Positions 16,986-25,857 of a stretch of DNA of 64,000 nucleotides are shown piece by piece. The notes beneath the pieces were generated by a model that ran no database searches, was not told where the DNA came from, and saw only the letters and a list, made by a program, of their open reading frames with translations. The stretch covers positions 1 to 64,000 of the forward strand of contig DAME01000004.1 in assembly GCA_002499545.1 (NCBI GenBank), given 5' to 3'. The DNA is from Euryarchaeota archaeon UBA88. Lineage in GTDB: Archaea > Thermoplasmatota > Poseidoniia > Poseidoniales > Poseidoniaceae. The position numbers and the translations under genes are program-made. Position 1 is the first letter of the stretch, and each line of letters begins with the position of its first letter.

Positions 16986-17708
16986 ATGTGGAATGCAGGT
17001 GTTGATGAAGCCGGAAGAGGACCTGTCTTGGGGCCTCTGGTGGTTGGAGCAGTAGCCATTCCTGCTGATGATGTCCACCTTCTGGAAGACCACGGAGTGA
17101 AAGATTCCAAGCACCTCACATTTAGCAAACGGCAGGCATTCGTCGAGTGGTTTCATGAACAAGCGGCGGAGCGTGGATGGAAATATTCGCTCATCGTGTG
17201 TCCACCTGAACGTATAGATCACGGCGTTCAAACCACTGGATTGAACGTACTTGAGGTCGAGTTATTTGCAGAGGCACTCAACGAACTACGTAGGTCAGTC
17301 GACAAGCCGATGACCATAATGAACGACGCTTGTGATGTCAATGAACAGCGATTCAGTGATCGCATTGCCGTGCGCTTAGAGCATTGGCCTTGGGAAAACT
17401 CCTCCATAGAATCACAGCATAAAGCCGATACCAATCACACCATCGTTGGAATGGCGAGTATTTTGGCAAAAGTTGAACGAGACCGCCATATCCATTCACT
17501 CATTCAACAATTGAACATTCCACTCGGATCAGGGTACCCAAGCGACCCAAAAACACAGGCATCGTTGCATTTACTGCTTAATGCGGATGAGCCACACACG
17601 TGTTTACGATGGTCGTGGAAAACCGTAAAACGGGCGTGGAAAGAAATGCATGGTGTTGATGCACCTGCTCGGACGTATGGAACTCAACAGCAACGTACGC
17701 TATTTTAG
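16986..17708 (+). CDS. rnhB: Ribonuclease HII
   Basis: Cuts the RNA strand of RNA-DNA hybrids and single ribonucleotides left in DNA. The 240-residue protein shows the acidic catalytic set: Asp7 and Glu8 in GVDEAGRGPVLGPLVVGA, the Asp in MNDACDVN and the Asp in RDRH after GMASILAKVE. The VKDSKHL substrate-contact segment is near 38-44. The C-terminus ends in QQQRTLF, a plausible PCNA-interacting (PIP) peptide as in other archaeal RNases HII. It begins nine bases after the CARDB membrane protein and ends shortly before gltX, so it is probably cotranscribed. Confidence 0.94.
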   Translation: MWNAGVDEAGRGPVLGPLVVGAVAIPADDVHLLEDHGVKDSKHLTFSKRQAFVEWFHEQAAERGWKYSLIVCPPERIDHGVQTTGLNVLEVELFAEALNELRRSVDKPMTIMNDACDVNEQRFSDRIAVRLEHWPWENSSIESQHKADTNHTIVGMASILAKVERDRHIHSLIQQLNIPLGSGYPSDPKTQASLHLLLNADEPHTCLRWSWKTVKRAWKEMHGVDAPARTYGTQQQRTLF

Positions 17709-17770
17709 GAAAGTCAGCATTGTGAAGCGAGCAGTTGATGAGGAGACGCTGTCAGGGAAGTCTGAGTCAC

Positions 17771-19483
17771 ATGTCATGGACACCCGATGAAACAACGCTC
17801 TCCATGTTCCGACATCTTGCTATTCAAAACGCTATTGAGTATGAAGGAAAAGCAGCCCCTGGCTCAGTTATCGGTCGGCTCATGGCGACTCGAAGTGATT
17901 TACGCCCCCACGGGAAAGTCATTTCTCCACTCATCGCAAAGGCGGTCGCAGAAGCCAACGCATTGGCTGCCAGCGATGGACTCGAATCGCTTCAAAACAT
18001 CTTGCAAATGGAAGCACCACACCTGCTTGAAAAACGAGAAAAGAAGGAACGACGGGAAGGTTTACCAGAATTGAAAAACGCAACCAAAGGAAAAGTCGTT
18101 CTACGATTTGCACCCAACCCAAATGGCCCAATGTCGTTTGGCCATGCTCGCGGAATGGTCATCAACGGCAGTTATGCGAAAGAGTGGGATGGTGAAATCA
18201 TACTTCGATTCGATGACACCGATGCGGTAGTCAAGCCTCCGCTACCGAGTGCCTATGAGCAAATTGAACGTGAAGCAGAATGGCTCTTAGGTTTCAAACC
18301 CCATCGCATCGTTATTGCAAGCGAACGAATTCCACAGTATTACCAGCATGCAGAGGATATGCTTCAGCGAGGTTTCGGTTATGTGTGCCAATGCAGTGGA
18401 GAGGTATTTAGAGAATTCAGAGTGAGTAAAACAGAATGTCCGTGCAGAAACAATTCCGAGCGTTTGAACATCGAATTGTGGAACAACATGTTGGATGGAA
18501 CATTCAAACCCGGAGATGCAGTTGTACGGGTGAAGACTGCAATGGACCTGAAAAACCCAGCACTTCGCGATTGGCCTGCGCTTCGGATGCAAGATACCGT
18601 ACAACATCCGCACCCGCGTCCGGGTATCGGTTCGAAATACCGTGTATGGCCGCTTCTAGATTTCCAAAGTGCTGTCGAGGATCACCTGCAAGGTGTCACA
18701 CATATCATCCGTGGAAAGGACCTCATGGATTCTACACGCAAGCAAACACTTCTGTATCAGCACTTTGGGTGGTCGTATCCGGAAACCATCTACTGGGGGA
18801 GAGTCAAAGTTCACGAATGGGGTGGATTTTCCACCTCACAAATGCGACGCGATATCGAATCAGGTGAATTCAGTGGATGGGATGATCCACGGCTACCAAC
18901 CTTGAGTGCACTGAAAAAGCGCGGAATTACTGCATCCGCATTACGAAATTTTTGGATTGAACTTGGCGTGACTCAAAAAGACATTTCCGTTCCCATTTCG
19001 TCACTGTTCGCTCACAACATCAAGTGCATTGATGACGATGCACCTCGTCTTGCATTCATTCGCGAACCTTGTAAGGTTCAGTTGGTTGGTGAACACGATG
19101 GTACGGTTGATGTCGATGTTCACCCCAACCATCCAACACGAGGAGTACGAACGTTCACCATGGACCAAGGCCCTTTATGGATTGAACGTGAGGACTTCGA
19201 AAAACAATCAATTCGATTGAAGGGTTTTGCTGACGTTTCTACGACCGGAGAAATACTCACCATCGATTCCTTCCCACGCTCTGACCGTCGCCCAATCGTT
19301 CATTGGGCACCCGATGTCAATACAAAGGATGCGACTTTAATCGTAGCTGAAGATGGCGAAATTCATCGTATTCAAGGACGGATGGAATCGCACGAATATC
19401 CTGTTGGCACCATGGTCCAACTTGAACGAATCGGCTATGGTCGGGTCTTAGACGATTCAACCGTCGTCTTCACCCATGCTTGA
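17771..19483 (+). CDS. gltX: Glutamyl-tRNA synthetase, archaeal type
   Basis: 570 residues from MSWTPDETTL; an upstream TTG/ATG at 17735/17738 adds twelve residues unlike the family. It is a class I synthetase of the archaeal GluRS/GlnRS branch. The N-terminal helical arm has QNAIEYEGKAAPGSVIGRLM. The HIGH-type signature is RFAPNPNGPMSFGHARG, followed by LRFDDTD. FSTSQMRRDI stands where the KMSKS loop is expected. The C-terminal anticodon-binding beta-barrels follow. In archaea it often charges both tRNA-Glu and tRNA-Gln, the latter then amidated by GatDE. The KMSKS-equivalent loop carries Gln in place of the usual basic residue, which is unusual but may be lineage-specific. Confidence 0.93.
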   Translation: MSWTPDETTLSMFRHLAIQNAIEYEGKAAPGSVIGRLMATRSDLRPHGKVISPLIAKAVAEANALAASDGLESLQNILQMEAPHLLEKREKKERREGLPELKNATKGKVVLRFAPNPNGPMSFGHARGMVINGSYAKEWDGEIILRFDDTDAVVKPPLPSAYEQIEREAEWLLGFKPHRIVIASERIPQYYQHAEDMLQRGFGYVCQCSGEVFREFRVSKTECPCRNNSERLNIELWNNMLDGTFKPGDAVVRVKTAMDLKNPALRDWPALRMQDTVQHPHPRPGIGSKYRVWPLLDFQSAVEDHLQGVTHIIRGKDLMDSTRKQTLLYQHFGWSYPETIYWGRVKVHEWGGFSTSQMRRDIESGEFSGWDDPRLPTLSALKKRGITASALRNFWIELGVTQKDISVPISSLFAHNIKCIDDDAPRLAFIREPCKVQLVGEHDGTVDVDVHPNHPTRGVRTFTMDQGPLWIEREDFEKQSIRLKGFADVSTTGEILTIDSFPRSDRRPIVHWAPDVNTKDATLIVAEDGEIHRIQGRMESHEYPVGTMVQLERIGYGRVLDDSTVVFTHA

Positions 19484-19533
19484 CATCTCGGCAACACTGA
19501 TATGATGCCACATACAGCGCATGCCGGTGCGAT

Positions 19534-19944
19534 ATGGTAAAGACGGTAGCAGATTTGAATCTCGACGATGAACACATCACCATCGGAATGGATGATTCAA
19601 TGGCTGAAGCTGCACGACGGCTCCTCTCAATATCTGGTGGAATACTGATCGTACTCGATAATGATTCAAAAACCAAAGGGATTCTTGGAAATCGTCAATT
19701 AATTAAGGCTCTCGCTGAAAACATCGATGCAACTTCTGTCAAATGTTCTGACTGGATGGAAATGGATTTTTTCGAAGCAGAAATGGATATGACGATTAAA
19801 AAATTGATGTCAGAAGTACAACAACGCTCACCTCAAGCCGTCGTTGCAATCGACGATGAGGGCGAATTCTGTGGATATTTTTCGCCATCAGATTACCAAG
19901 AAGCGGCAGAAATGCTGAATTCACTCAAAGAACTGAATCTTTGA
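19534..19944 (+). CDS. CBS-domain protein
   Basis: A 136-residue protein made of two CBS-like repeats, about 5-65 and 70-130, each with the pattern of a sheet-helix pair such as ITIGMDDSMAEAARRLL...GGILIVLDND. Paired CBS domains usually bind adenine nucleotides and report energy state. No output domain is attached, so it must act on a partner. Its stop codon abuts the stop of the convergent membrane-protein gene with no spacer. The GATATGG context of the ATG shows no strong ribosome site. Confidence 0.78.
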   Translation: MVKTVADLNLDDEHITIGMDDSMAEAARRLLSISGGILIVLDNDSKTKGILGNRQLIKALAENIDATSVKCSDWMEMDFFEAEMDMTIKKLMSEVQQRSPQAVVAIDDEGEFCGYFSPSDYQEAAEMLNSLKELNL

Positions 19945-21999
19945 TTAAGCTACGATTTTAATCACCCGACTGCAGCCAAGACATGCAAATCGAAGTGGGC
20001 GCTCATCGCTCGGTACAGGGTTTGGAGTCGAACAGGCAGGGCACGGTATTACAGGGGTAGTAACCGACATCGCCTCTTGAAGTACCTCTGTACGCGAACG
20101 CGGGCTTGTCACTGAAGTCACCCACCAAATCAGAATCGTGGTTCCTACTGATGCCCCGACAAAAAGAGGCGGGTAGGCTAAGAAATGAATGCCAGCAACC
20201 AATGGAACCAACACAAGCTCGACATAGAGAATTCCACGCTGACGTGTTTTAGTCAAACGAAGCGATGTGAAAAAGCCAATTACTAATCCAAACAGTACAA
20301 TTAACGAAAGAGGGATTGGGCTGTGAACTGGTGAACTGGTAGGGGAGACCATTAATCGGAATTGGTCATCTTGGTCAATCCCCTGACCTTCAATTGTCAA
20401 CGACTCGCCCCAGGGTAATCGTGAGTGAGAAAGTATGATTGACGATGTGCCGTCACCTGATAATGCTGCTCCGGAAAAGGAAGTTAAGCCAGATGTTGAA
20501 CCTGTCAACATCAGTGAATAATCTGACCAAAGAGGGGATGGTTGAGCAATGATAAAACTACCCATCAGTGGAATTCGTTCGCCGTCAGCAACCACTTTGG
20601 TCGTTGAAATAACCAAGGTTATCGGATGGTTAACGACGTCAGATTCACCGTTCAAATCGACATTTATCGATAGCGTCTCAAATTCTTTGGTTTGATAGCC
20701 CAGTAGTTCTTCGACATCAAGCCCAAGACCAACACTCAGATAATACGCACACAATCCCGAGCCAGTGGCGCTCAACATTTGGCGTTCAAACTCTGTCACC
20801 TCAATCGATTCGAGGGTACGACTAACACGGTCGTCATCACTCACGCTTCCGGCATCAAAACTTTTCAAAACAGGGGAAAGTGATGTTACTTCGTCCCCGA
20901 TGTGATCCATTCCCCACCGCATCCAAAATGCCATTTCTCCACTGACTTTGATACTGGTTTCACGCTCGATTTTCAGCTCGCCACCACTGGAAGCAAGTGA
21001 AAAAGTCCCCGTGATTTGCAGAGGGCTTCCATCACCATTGGTCTTCAAAGGTTCATCTGGCGGATAGTACGTACCGGTCCCACCACTGGAATCAAAGGTT
21101 TCAATTTCGAACGATGTGGAACCCGTGAGAGCAGCGGAGCCAGTCTGCAGAACGACTCGAATTTCGGCCTCTACCGATTCCACACCACCCTTAGCACCTT
21201 GCCAAGTCCACGTGACTCGAACTCCTTCACCTTGCGTGGTTTCTATCGGGTCACCGGTTAGAGCGGTACCAGCAATCCTCATTTCCAAAACATCTGATTT
21301 GGAAAGTATGTCCATCCCCCAATTGGAGTCAATGACAACTGAGAAGTAGACATCAGAACCCTCGACTTCAGGTTCAAGAAGCGTTAAATCCATCAGGGGA
21401 ATTTCTGCTTCAATGTTGGAATCACTGTCTTCAGAACCCCACTGGAACTCAATTTTCGCTTCGCCTGTTGGCAGCGTGAAGACAATAGAACGAGCAGTCA
21501 ATGTCAGTTCAATCAATCCGTTATCAGAGATTGAAGCAGCATCAATATCGATATCGAAGACGAGTGTACCCGTACCTTGTGCCAAAAATGAACTACCCGG
21601 ATCTGTGGAGGCACTGAACGTTTGAGCACCGATTTTCAGTGTTGCAGTGGCGTTGACTTGAGCACCGGCAGCATCACTCACCTCGTACGACATCGAAACC
21701 TTCCAAGTGTTCGCAGGTATCGTGCCAGGCCATACATTCGGTAAGGTCCACTTACCGACAGTTTCCTCCGACGTCACCGCACTTGCGATTGTAGCAGACA
21801 TTGTTGAATCACCGAGATCCTGTGTAAATGGCGACATACTTCCAGCCGATGCTGAACCGAGAAGATAGAGGTCAACGGGTACTGAATCGCAGCAAACCAG
21901 CGTATCTTCAGCCGAAGCATCCCCTACATAGAGGTCCGCAAAAGGCGAAAACATCGAGAGAAGGAAGACCATCACAAATACAGTACAACGCGTAGACAT
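19945..21999 (-). CDS. Secreted multi-domain membrane protein with C-terminal zinc ribbon
   Basis: 684 residues from the ATG at 21999, which is preceded by GGTGA; the frame continues to a TTG at 22011. A signal peptide (MSTRCTVFVMVFLLSMFSPF) leads into about 530 extracellular residues rich in beta strands. Three hydrophobic helices lie near residues 560-640 (SLIVLFGLVIGFFTSL, YVELVLVPLVAGIHFLAY, GTTILIWWVTSV). The tail ends in a zinc-ribbon-like CPAC...CLGC, probably cytosolic, a layout repeated in the protein encoded at 29299-30285. No enzyme motif is visible. Role unknown; a surface sensor or anchoring protein is conceivable. Confidence 0.75.
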   Translation of the reverse strand: MSTRCTVFVMVFLLSMFSPFADLYVGDASAEDTLVCCDSVPVDLYLLGSASAGSMSPFTQDLGDSTMSATIASAVTSEETVGKWTLPNVWPGTIPANTWKVSMSYEVSDAAGAQVNATATLKIGAQTFSASTDPGSSFLAQGTGTLVFDIDIDAASISDNGLIELTLTARSIVFTLPTGEAKIEFQWGSEDSDSNIEAEIPLMDLTLLEPEVEGSDVYFSVVIDSNWGMDILSKSDVLEMRIAGTALTGDPIETTQGEGVRVTWTWQGAKGGVESVEAEIRVVLQTGSAALTGSTSFEIETFDSSGGTGTYYPPDEPLKTNGDGSPLQITGTFSLASSGGELKIERETSIKVSGEMAFWMRWGMDHIGDEVTSLSPVLKSFDAGSVSDDDRVSRTLESIEVTEFERQMLSATGSGLCAYYLSVGLGLDVEELLGYQTKEFETLSINVDLNGESDVVNHPITLVISTTKVVADGERIPLMGSFIIAQPSPLWSDYSLMLTGSTSGLTSFSGAALSGDGTSSIILSHSRLPWGESLTIEGQGIDQDDQFRLMVSPTSSPVHSPIPLSLIVLFGLVIGFFTSLRLTKTRQRGILYVELVLVPLVAGIHFLAYPPLFVGASVGTTILIWWVTSVTSPRSRTEVLQEAMSVTTPVIPCPACSTPNPVPSDERPLRFACLGCSRVIKIVA

Positions 22000-22067
22000 G
22001 ACTTCACCCAAAACCTACGCAGCGCGCATGGCACATAATAGAAGCGATGATTCGGGATACAAATACA

Positions 22068-22418
22068 TCAGAGTGCTTTCTCGAGCAGTGCGCCAAGTTC
22101 TTTCTCAAACAGAGAAACAACCGCTTCACCGACCTCGCCCTGTAAATCATCGGGTAGGAGACGAAGACCGAGTCGAGTTGCGGCTCGAGTCGCCTTCAAC
22201 TCAGCGTAAACGGTTCGTGCTTTGGTATGGAAGTAGTAGGCCACTGCCTCTTTGATTTCTGCTTTGAGTTCAGGGTCTTCCTCAACCTTGCTGCGTATGT
22301 GTGACTTGAGCTCATCTTTCACTAAGTCCCTGAATGCTTCAATGACCAAATCTTCAGTCGACATCAATTCTTGAACTTGGTCACGTATGCTTCCTGTCAG
22401 TAAACGCTCGATGGCCAT
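22068..22418 (-). CDS. Small helical protein, function unknown
   Basis: 116 residues, strongly charged and predicted almost wholly helical, with no cysteines and no signal peptide. The pattern (IRDQVQELMSTEDLVIEAFRDLVKDELKSHI, then EIKEAVAYYFHTKARTVYAELKATRAATRLG) suggests a helical bundle or coiled coil. It starts at an ATG 25 bases after the stop of the RecJ/Cdc45-like gene and so belongs to the same minus-strand group as S15. I do not recognise the family. Confidence 0.7.
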   Translation of the reverse strand: MAIERLLTGSIRDQVQELMSTEDLVIEAFRDLVKDELKSHIRSKVEEDPELKAEIKEAVAYYFHTKARTVYAELKATRAATRLGLRLLPDDLQGEVGEAVVSLFEKELGALLEKAL

Positions 22419-22443
22419 ATCAACCGCAGGAGGTTATGAGGTT

Positions 22444-23367
22444 TCAACCCGTCGATGGGTCGTCGGGCACAAGATGGCCCGTTGAGAGGAAGATATCTGC
22501 CAATTTGGAAGCGTATATTTTAGAGGATGCTGCATCGTCTGGCCAGTCTTGTTGTGCAAGGAAAACATGGCTCATGACATCGATGTTCGAGGTACCAATC
22601 ACTAACCTGTGCCAGACCAATTCTTCGAGGCGAGGCGTTGACAGTCCCGGTTGAGTGAGTGTGGGTAAGACCAATTCACTCAGGGCCAGTGTACGCTCAT
22701 CAACATCCATTGACGACCAGCCTTTTTGCAATCGCATCAGCATCCTTTGTGAAAGTCCAGGTACCATGTTGGGAGCAGGCTGCGGGACTTCTGGGAGTGG
22801 AACAATTCGAAGGGAACCCTCTTCTCGTAAGTGGTCACGAATCGAGGTATGAATCGGGTCGAACGTTGTGTCGAGCGCTTCACGGAGCCAAAGACCTGAG
22901 CCGGTGAACGGGCGTAAGAGTCGTACTTTCGAACCGTTGGGTACGAGTTGTGCGGCCATAGCAGCGCATTGCGCTACAACATCAAGAGCCCCCCTGCGCT
23001 GATGCTGTTTTGAACCGAGTCGAACACTAACTGAAAGTGGTGTTATGTGGATATAGTCGGTTGATGGTAATTCTTCAAGCGACCACGTATCTTCGAACGG
23101 GTCGATGAAGACCAGAAGTCCCTCCTTCACTGGCTCGGGTTCAATCCTCTCATCGCGAGGGATGAATTTCCGTGATGGAAGAAAGCGGCGCCGATACTTG
23201 ACCCCAAGGTCAAGACATGCAGCCTCAACCATGGATAAAGCGAGTAATCCTTCTAGGTCTGAAGGTGCATGAATATGAACCATTGATGAAGATTGAATCA
23301 TTTCCGTATATTGAATGATGCGCTGCTTGATATCAGCAAATGGTGCGGTTAACAGCAAGTCGTTCAT
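22444..23367 (-). CDS. Probable inactive RecJ/Cdc45-like (DHH superfamily) protein
   Basis: 307 residues from the ATG at 23367, with AGGTG just upstream; a GTG at 23388 is the alternative. The first 130 residues align by pattern with archaeal RecJ-like/GAN proteins: a helix, then MVHIHAPSDLEGLLALSMVEAACLDLGVKYRRRFLP where active enzymes have a HxDADG motif, then LLVFIDPF for the second aspartate block. DYIHITP stands where DHH is expected. The catalytic Asp and His residues are therefore mostly lost, as in eukaryotic Cdc45. The gene sits directly behind the ribosomal S15 gene, a neighbourhood reported for archaeal RecJ/Cdc45. Role inferred: a structural replisome component. The identification rests on pattern and context, not on a profile search. 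Confidence 0.55.
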   Translation of the reverse strand: MNDLLLTAPFADIKQRIIQYTEMIQSSSMVHIHAPSDLEGLLALSMVEAACLDLGVKYRRRFLPSRKFIPRDERIEPEPVKEGLLVFIDPFEDTWSLEELPSTDYIHITPLSVSVRLGSKQHQRRGALDVVAQCAAMAAQLVPNGSKVRLLRPFTGSGLWLREALDTTFDPIHTSIRDHLREEGSLRIVPLPEVPQPAPNMVPGLSQRMLMRLQKGWSSMDVDERTLALSELVLPTLTQPGLSTPRLEELVWHRLVIGTSNIDVMSHVFLAQQDWPDDAASSKIYASKLADIFLSTGHLVPDDPSTG

Positions 23368-23425
23368 CAGCGCACCTACCCTGACCACGAGGTCACCGTA
23401 GAAGAAGTCTACAGTTCAGGGACTA

Positions 23426-23884
23426 TCACTCGACCATCAAGCGTAATTCTTCACGCTTGTATCGCCATTCAGATGGCAAACGTCCTTCAGATTTGTAGTA
23501 GTTAGCAAGACGACGAATTTTAGATTCCGTGATTTCAAGAGCACGCTTGTTGTGCAAATCCTTGTGGTTTCCGCTTCCAATGTGGTTGATGATTCCGACA
23601 GCTTGTCGCATTAAATTCATCATGTCTTCTGGATATGTACCGCCGATGTTGTTCTCAAGAAGAACACTACCGATGCGCTTTCCAAGGACCAATCGGGCGT
23701 TGGGAACTGCGTGTTGATCACGAAGAATAGTACCGATTGCCGCGGAGGTGTGACCTGCTTTTCCAAGGTCGATAACGAGTTGTGTCACTTCGCTCTTATC
23801 GGTGTTTGACCACTCTGGTGCTTCACTGACGAAGGGCTTACTTGACCCGCTCTTTCCTTTGCGTGACTTGTACATACGTGCCAT
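23426..23884 (-). CDS. rps15: 30S ribosomal protein S15 (archaeal/eukaryal form)
   Basis: 152 residues, longer than the bacterial protein because of the archaeal N-terminal extension (MARMYKSRKGKSGSSKP...EWSNTDKSEVTQLVIDLGKAGHTSAAIGTILRD). The conserved rRNA-binding core (LMRQAVGIINHIGSGNHKDLHNKRALEITESKIRRLANYYKSEGRLPSEWRYK) follows. It binds the central domain of 16S rRNA early in subunit assembly. The ATG is unambiguous. The next gene downstream is the RecJ/Cdc45-like gene. Confidence 0.97.
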   Translation of the reverse strand: MARMYKSRKGKSGSSKPFVSEAPEWSNTDKSEVTQLVIDLGKAGHTSAAIGTILRDQHAVPNARLVLGKRIGSVLLENNIGGTYPEDMMNLMRQAVGIINHIGSGNHKDLHNKRALEITESKIRRLANYYKSEGRLPSEWRYKREELRLMVE

Positions 23885-23997
23885 ACGAACATCTCCAAGG
23901 AAAACGGCGACTTGTCACCCCTTCTTAACCGCTCCGCTTCATCAACGGTCGGGGGGAATGGGCTCAATGATGTAGTGCGGCGCCAAAGACCGGTATA

Positions 23998-25815
23998 TCA
24001 CAGCCTCTGATGAGATTTAGCAAGACGGCCGGGAGTCCCCGGCCATTCCCAGCCGGGAGCGTGGGCACGAGCCAATCCGATGACGGTTTGGTCCTGATAA
24101 ACGAGTAAATCACTGCCAGCTCGAATATTTTCATCGAACGATTCAACAAGTGCCCCAAAAATGTCACCCTTCCATTGAACTCCGGTACGCAAATGAACTT
24201 CAGGAAGTGCCTTGAGTTCTGCGAGCTGGGGAATCACTGCTTTTGGAAGTGAAAAACCACAGCGATCGGTTGACCAAAGTGCCATTTGATTTCCGTCACG
24301 CTCAAGCCGATATCTCGGTGGCTTTCCTCGCACTTTAAGACCATCAATCCACGCATCAGATTTCATTTGCTTTCGAGCAACGCTGGAGAAGTTATCCAGT
24401 AGAATCCGTTCGGTTTTTCTGCCACGTGCACTGAATTCATCCACTGCTTCTTTGACTGCTTGTGAGAGGCGTTCTAACGCCTCGTGCGAGCCAGCAGAAT
24501 CACCTTCACGGGTATTGATTATATCGATAGAAGAATGCGTAAATTCAATGCCGGAATGGTTGATAATGCGCTGATAGGAATGCCGACTGACAAGTGCATC
24601 AAACATTCTGGTGATACGGCTTAATTCATCGCCAGTCCAATCTCCGGTCACCGGTACATCGTATTGTGCCGCAGGCCACACCTCTTCGAGATCTCGAGGT
24701 ACGAGACCTAGGGGTGAAGTGACCATCACTTCGTGGCAAGCACTGGTGCCAATGGCACGGATGAATCGTCCGTGAGATTTTGAAAGCCTGTACGGTTTAC
24801 GAGCAGAACACGGAAGAAGAATCAAAATAGTGTCGAGACCTTGCGGTGCACGGTACTGTGTGGAAAGGAATGACTCCCAATCAGTGATAATTGGGTCCGA
24901 CTGTATCGAAACCGAATGGCACGGGAACGTGAATCCACGCTCGACGTGCGATGAGAGGAGTCCCGGTATGGTCTTGCAGTGGAGATCGTGACGACGAAGA
25001 TGTTCTACCAAACGTGGGCTGTTCAGTGATTGACGATCAACCAGTGAACGAAGTTGATCGTCGGCCAGTGCTGCACGAACCGAAGCAATGGCAAGTTCCC
25101 AATGCTTCACTTGTTGCTCCATTGAAACTCCTTCCTCCATTGATTCAACAGGGTATCTGGGCCCCTGCTCAGTTAACAAGGCACCAGCAGCGTTGGCTTG
25201 CCGAGAGCGTGCGAGGTCGAATAAATCAACCCCGAACCATGCCAAAACTGCTACGTTATCAGGACCGCCTAGCCCGGGTGTCCAAAGCAGTGCACCAGGA
25301 AATCGGCGCTTCAATGTCGTGATTGCTTCGATCAGGCGACCTGGTTGTGCTGCCAACTGAACCGCATCAACCAAGACGACAACATCTGGACTCAAATCCG
25401 GGTCGGTCAAGGCTGCATCGTGATTCAATCGTTGCCAAGAAACGGGGAGAAGTTGCCCAGTACCTGCTGGTTCGCCTGCATCTGCCTCATCAAGTGATGG
25501 TGGGAGGACGTGGCCAATCGACACTTCCCATCGGGGGGAAGGCGATGAAAAGTCAGGTGGAGAAAGAGGAAGTCGGGATTCGAATTGGAGCGTTGCTGGA
25601 ATGGCATCGTCGGTCGATGATCGGAACGGAGCAAGACGAGCGTCTATGTCCTCATCTCCATCGAGTAGGACCAGAGCAGGCGTTGCTGCGATAGGGGATT
25701 TTCGGTCGCCCAGCGCCCATTGCCTGGCAAAGCGAAATCGCGCAGAAACGCTGCGACCAAGTCCATCCACCATGTACCGTCCACACACCATCGCTTCTTC
25801 AAGCATTGGACACAT
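23998..25815 (-). CDS. arcS: Archaeosine synthase (ArcS-type, TGT paralogue with PUA domain)
   Basis: 605 residues from the ATG at 25815; an ATG at 25806 and a TTG at 25881 are alternatives. It has a degenerate TGT-like N-terminal half (DVVVLVDAVQLAAQPGRLIEAI, FPGALLWTPGLGGPDN). The archaeosine synthase signature PCSARKPYRLSKSHGRF lies in the middle, and a C-terminal PUA RNA-binding domain ends the protein (AGSDLLVYQDQTVIGLARAH). ArcS converts preQ0 at position 15 of archaeal tRNA to archaeosine by adding lysine or ammonia-derived nitrogen, depending on lineage. The transglycosylase that inserts preQ0 is not in the window. With the TTG start it would overlap the divergent gene at 25858, which favours a shorter form. 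Confidence 0.88.
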   Translation of the reverse strand: MCPMLEEAMVCGRYMVDGLGRSVSARFRFARQWALGDRKSPIAATPALVLLDGDEDIDARLAPFRSSTDDAIPATLQFESRLPLSPPDFSSPSPRWEVSIGHVLPPSLDEADAGEPAGTGQLLPVSWQRLNHDAALTDPDLSPDVVVLVDAVQLAAQPGRLIEAITTLKRRFPGALLWTPGLGGPDNVAVLAWFGVDLFDLARSRQANAAGALLTEQGPRYPVESMEEGVSMEQQVKHWELAIASVRAALADDQLRSLVDRQSLNSPRLVEHLRRHDLHCKTIPGLLSSHVERGFTFPCHSVSIQSDPIITDWESFLSTQYRAPQGLDTILILLPCSARKPYRLSKSHGRFIRAIGTSACHEVMVTSPLGLVPRDLEEVWPAAQYDVPVTGDWTGDELSRITRMFDALVSRHSYQRIINHSGIEFTHSSIDIINTREGDSAGSHEALERLSQAVKEAVDEFSARGRKTERILLDNFSSVARKQMKSDAWIDGLKVRGKPPRYRLERDGNQMALWSTDRCGFSLPKAVIPQLAELKALPEVHLRTGVQWKGDIFGALVESFDENIRAGSDLLVYQDQTVIGLARAHAPGWEWPGTPGRLAKSHQRL

Positions 25816-25857
25816 CCGAGGGCCTAAGTTCAAATCGAATTCGTTACAGGCAACACT

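Noticed and set aside
22444..23367. Active DHH phosphoesterase
   Set aside because: The HxDADG and DHH motifs needed for metal binding are not present.
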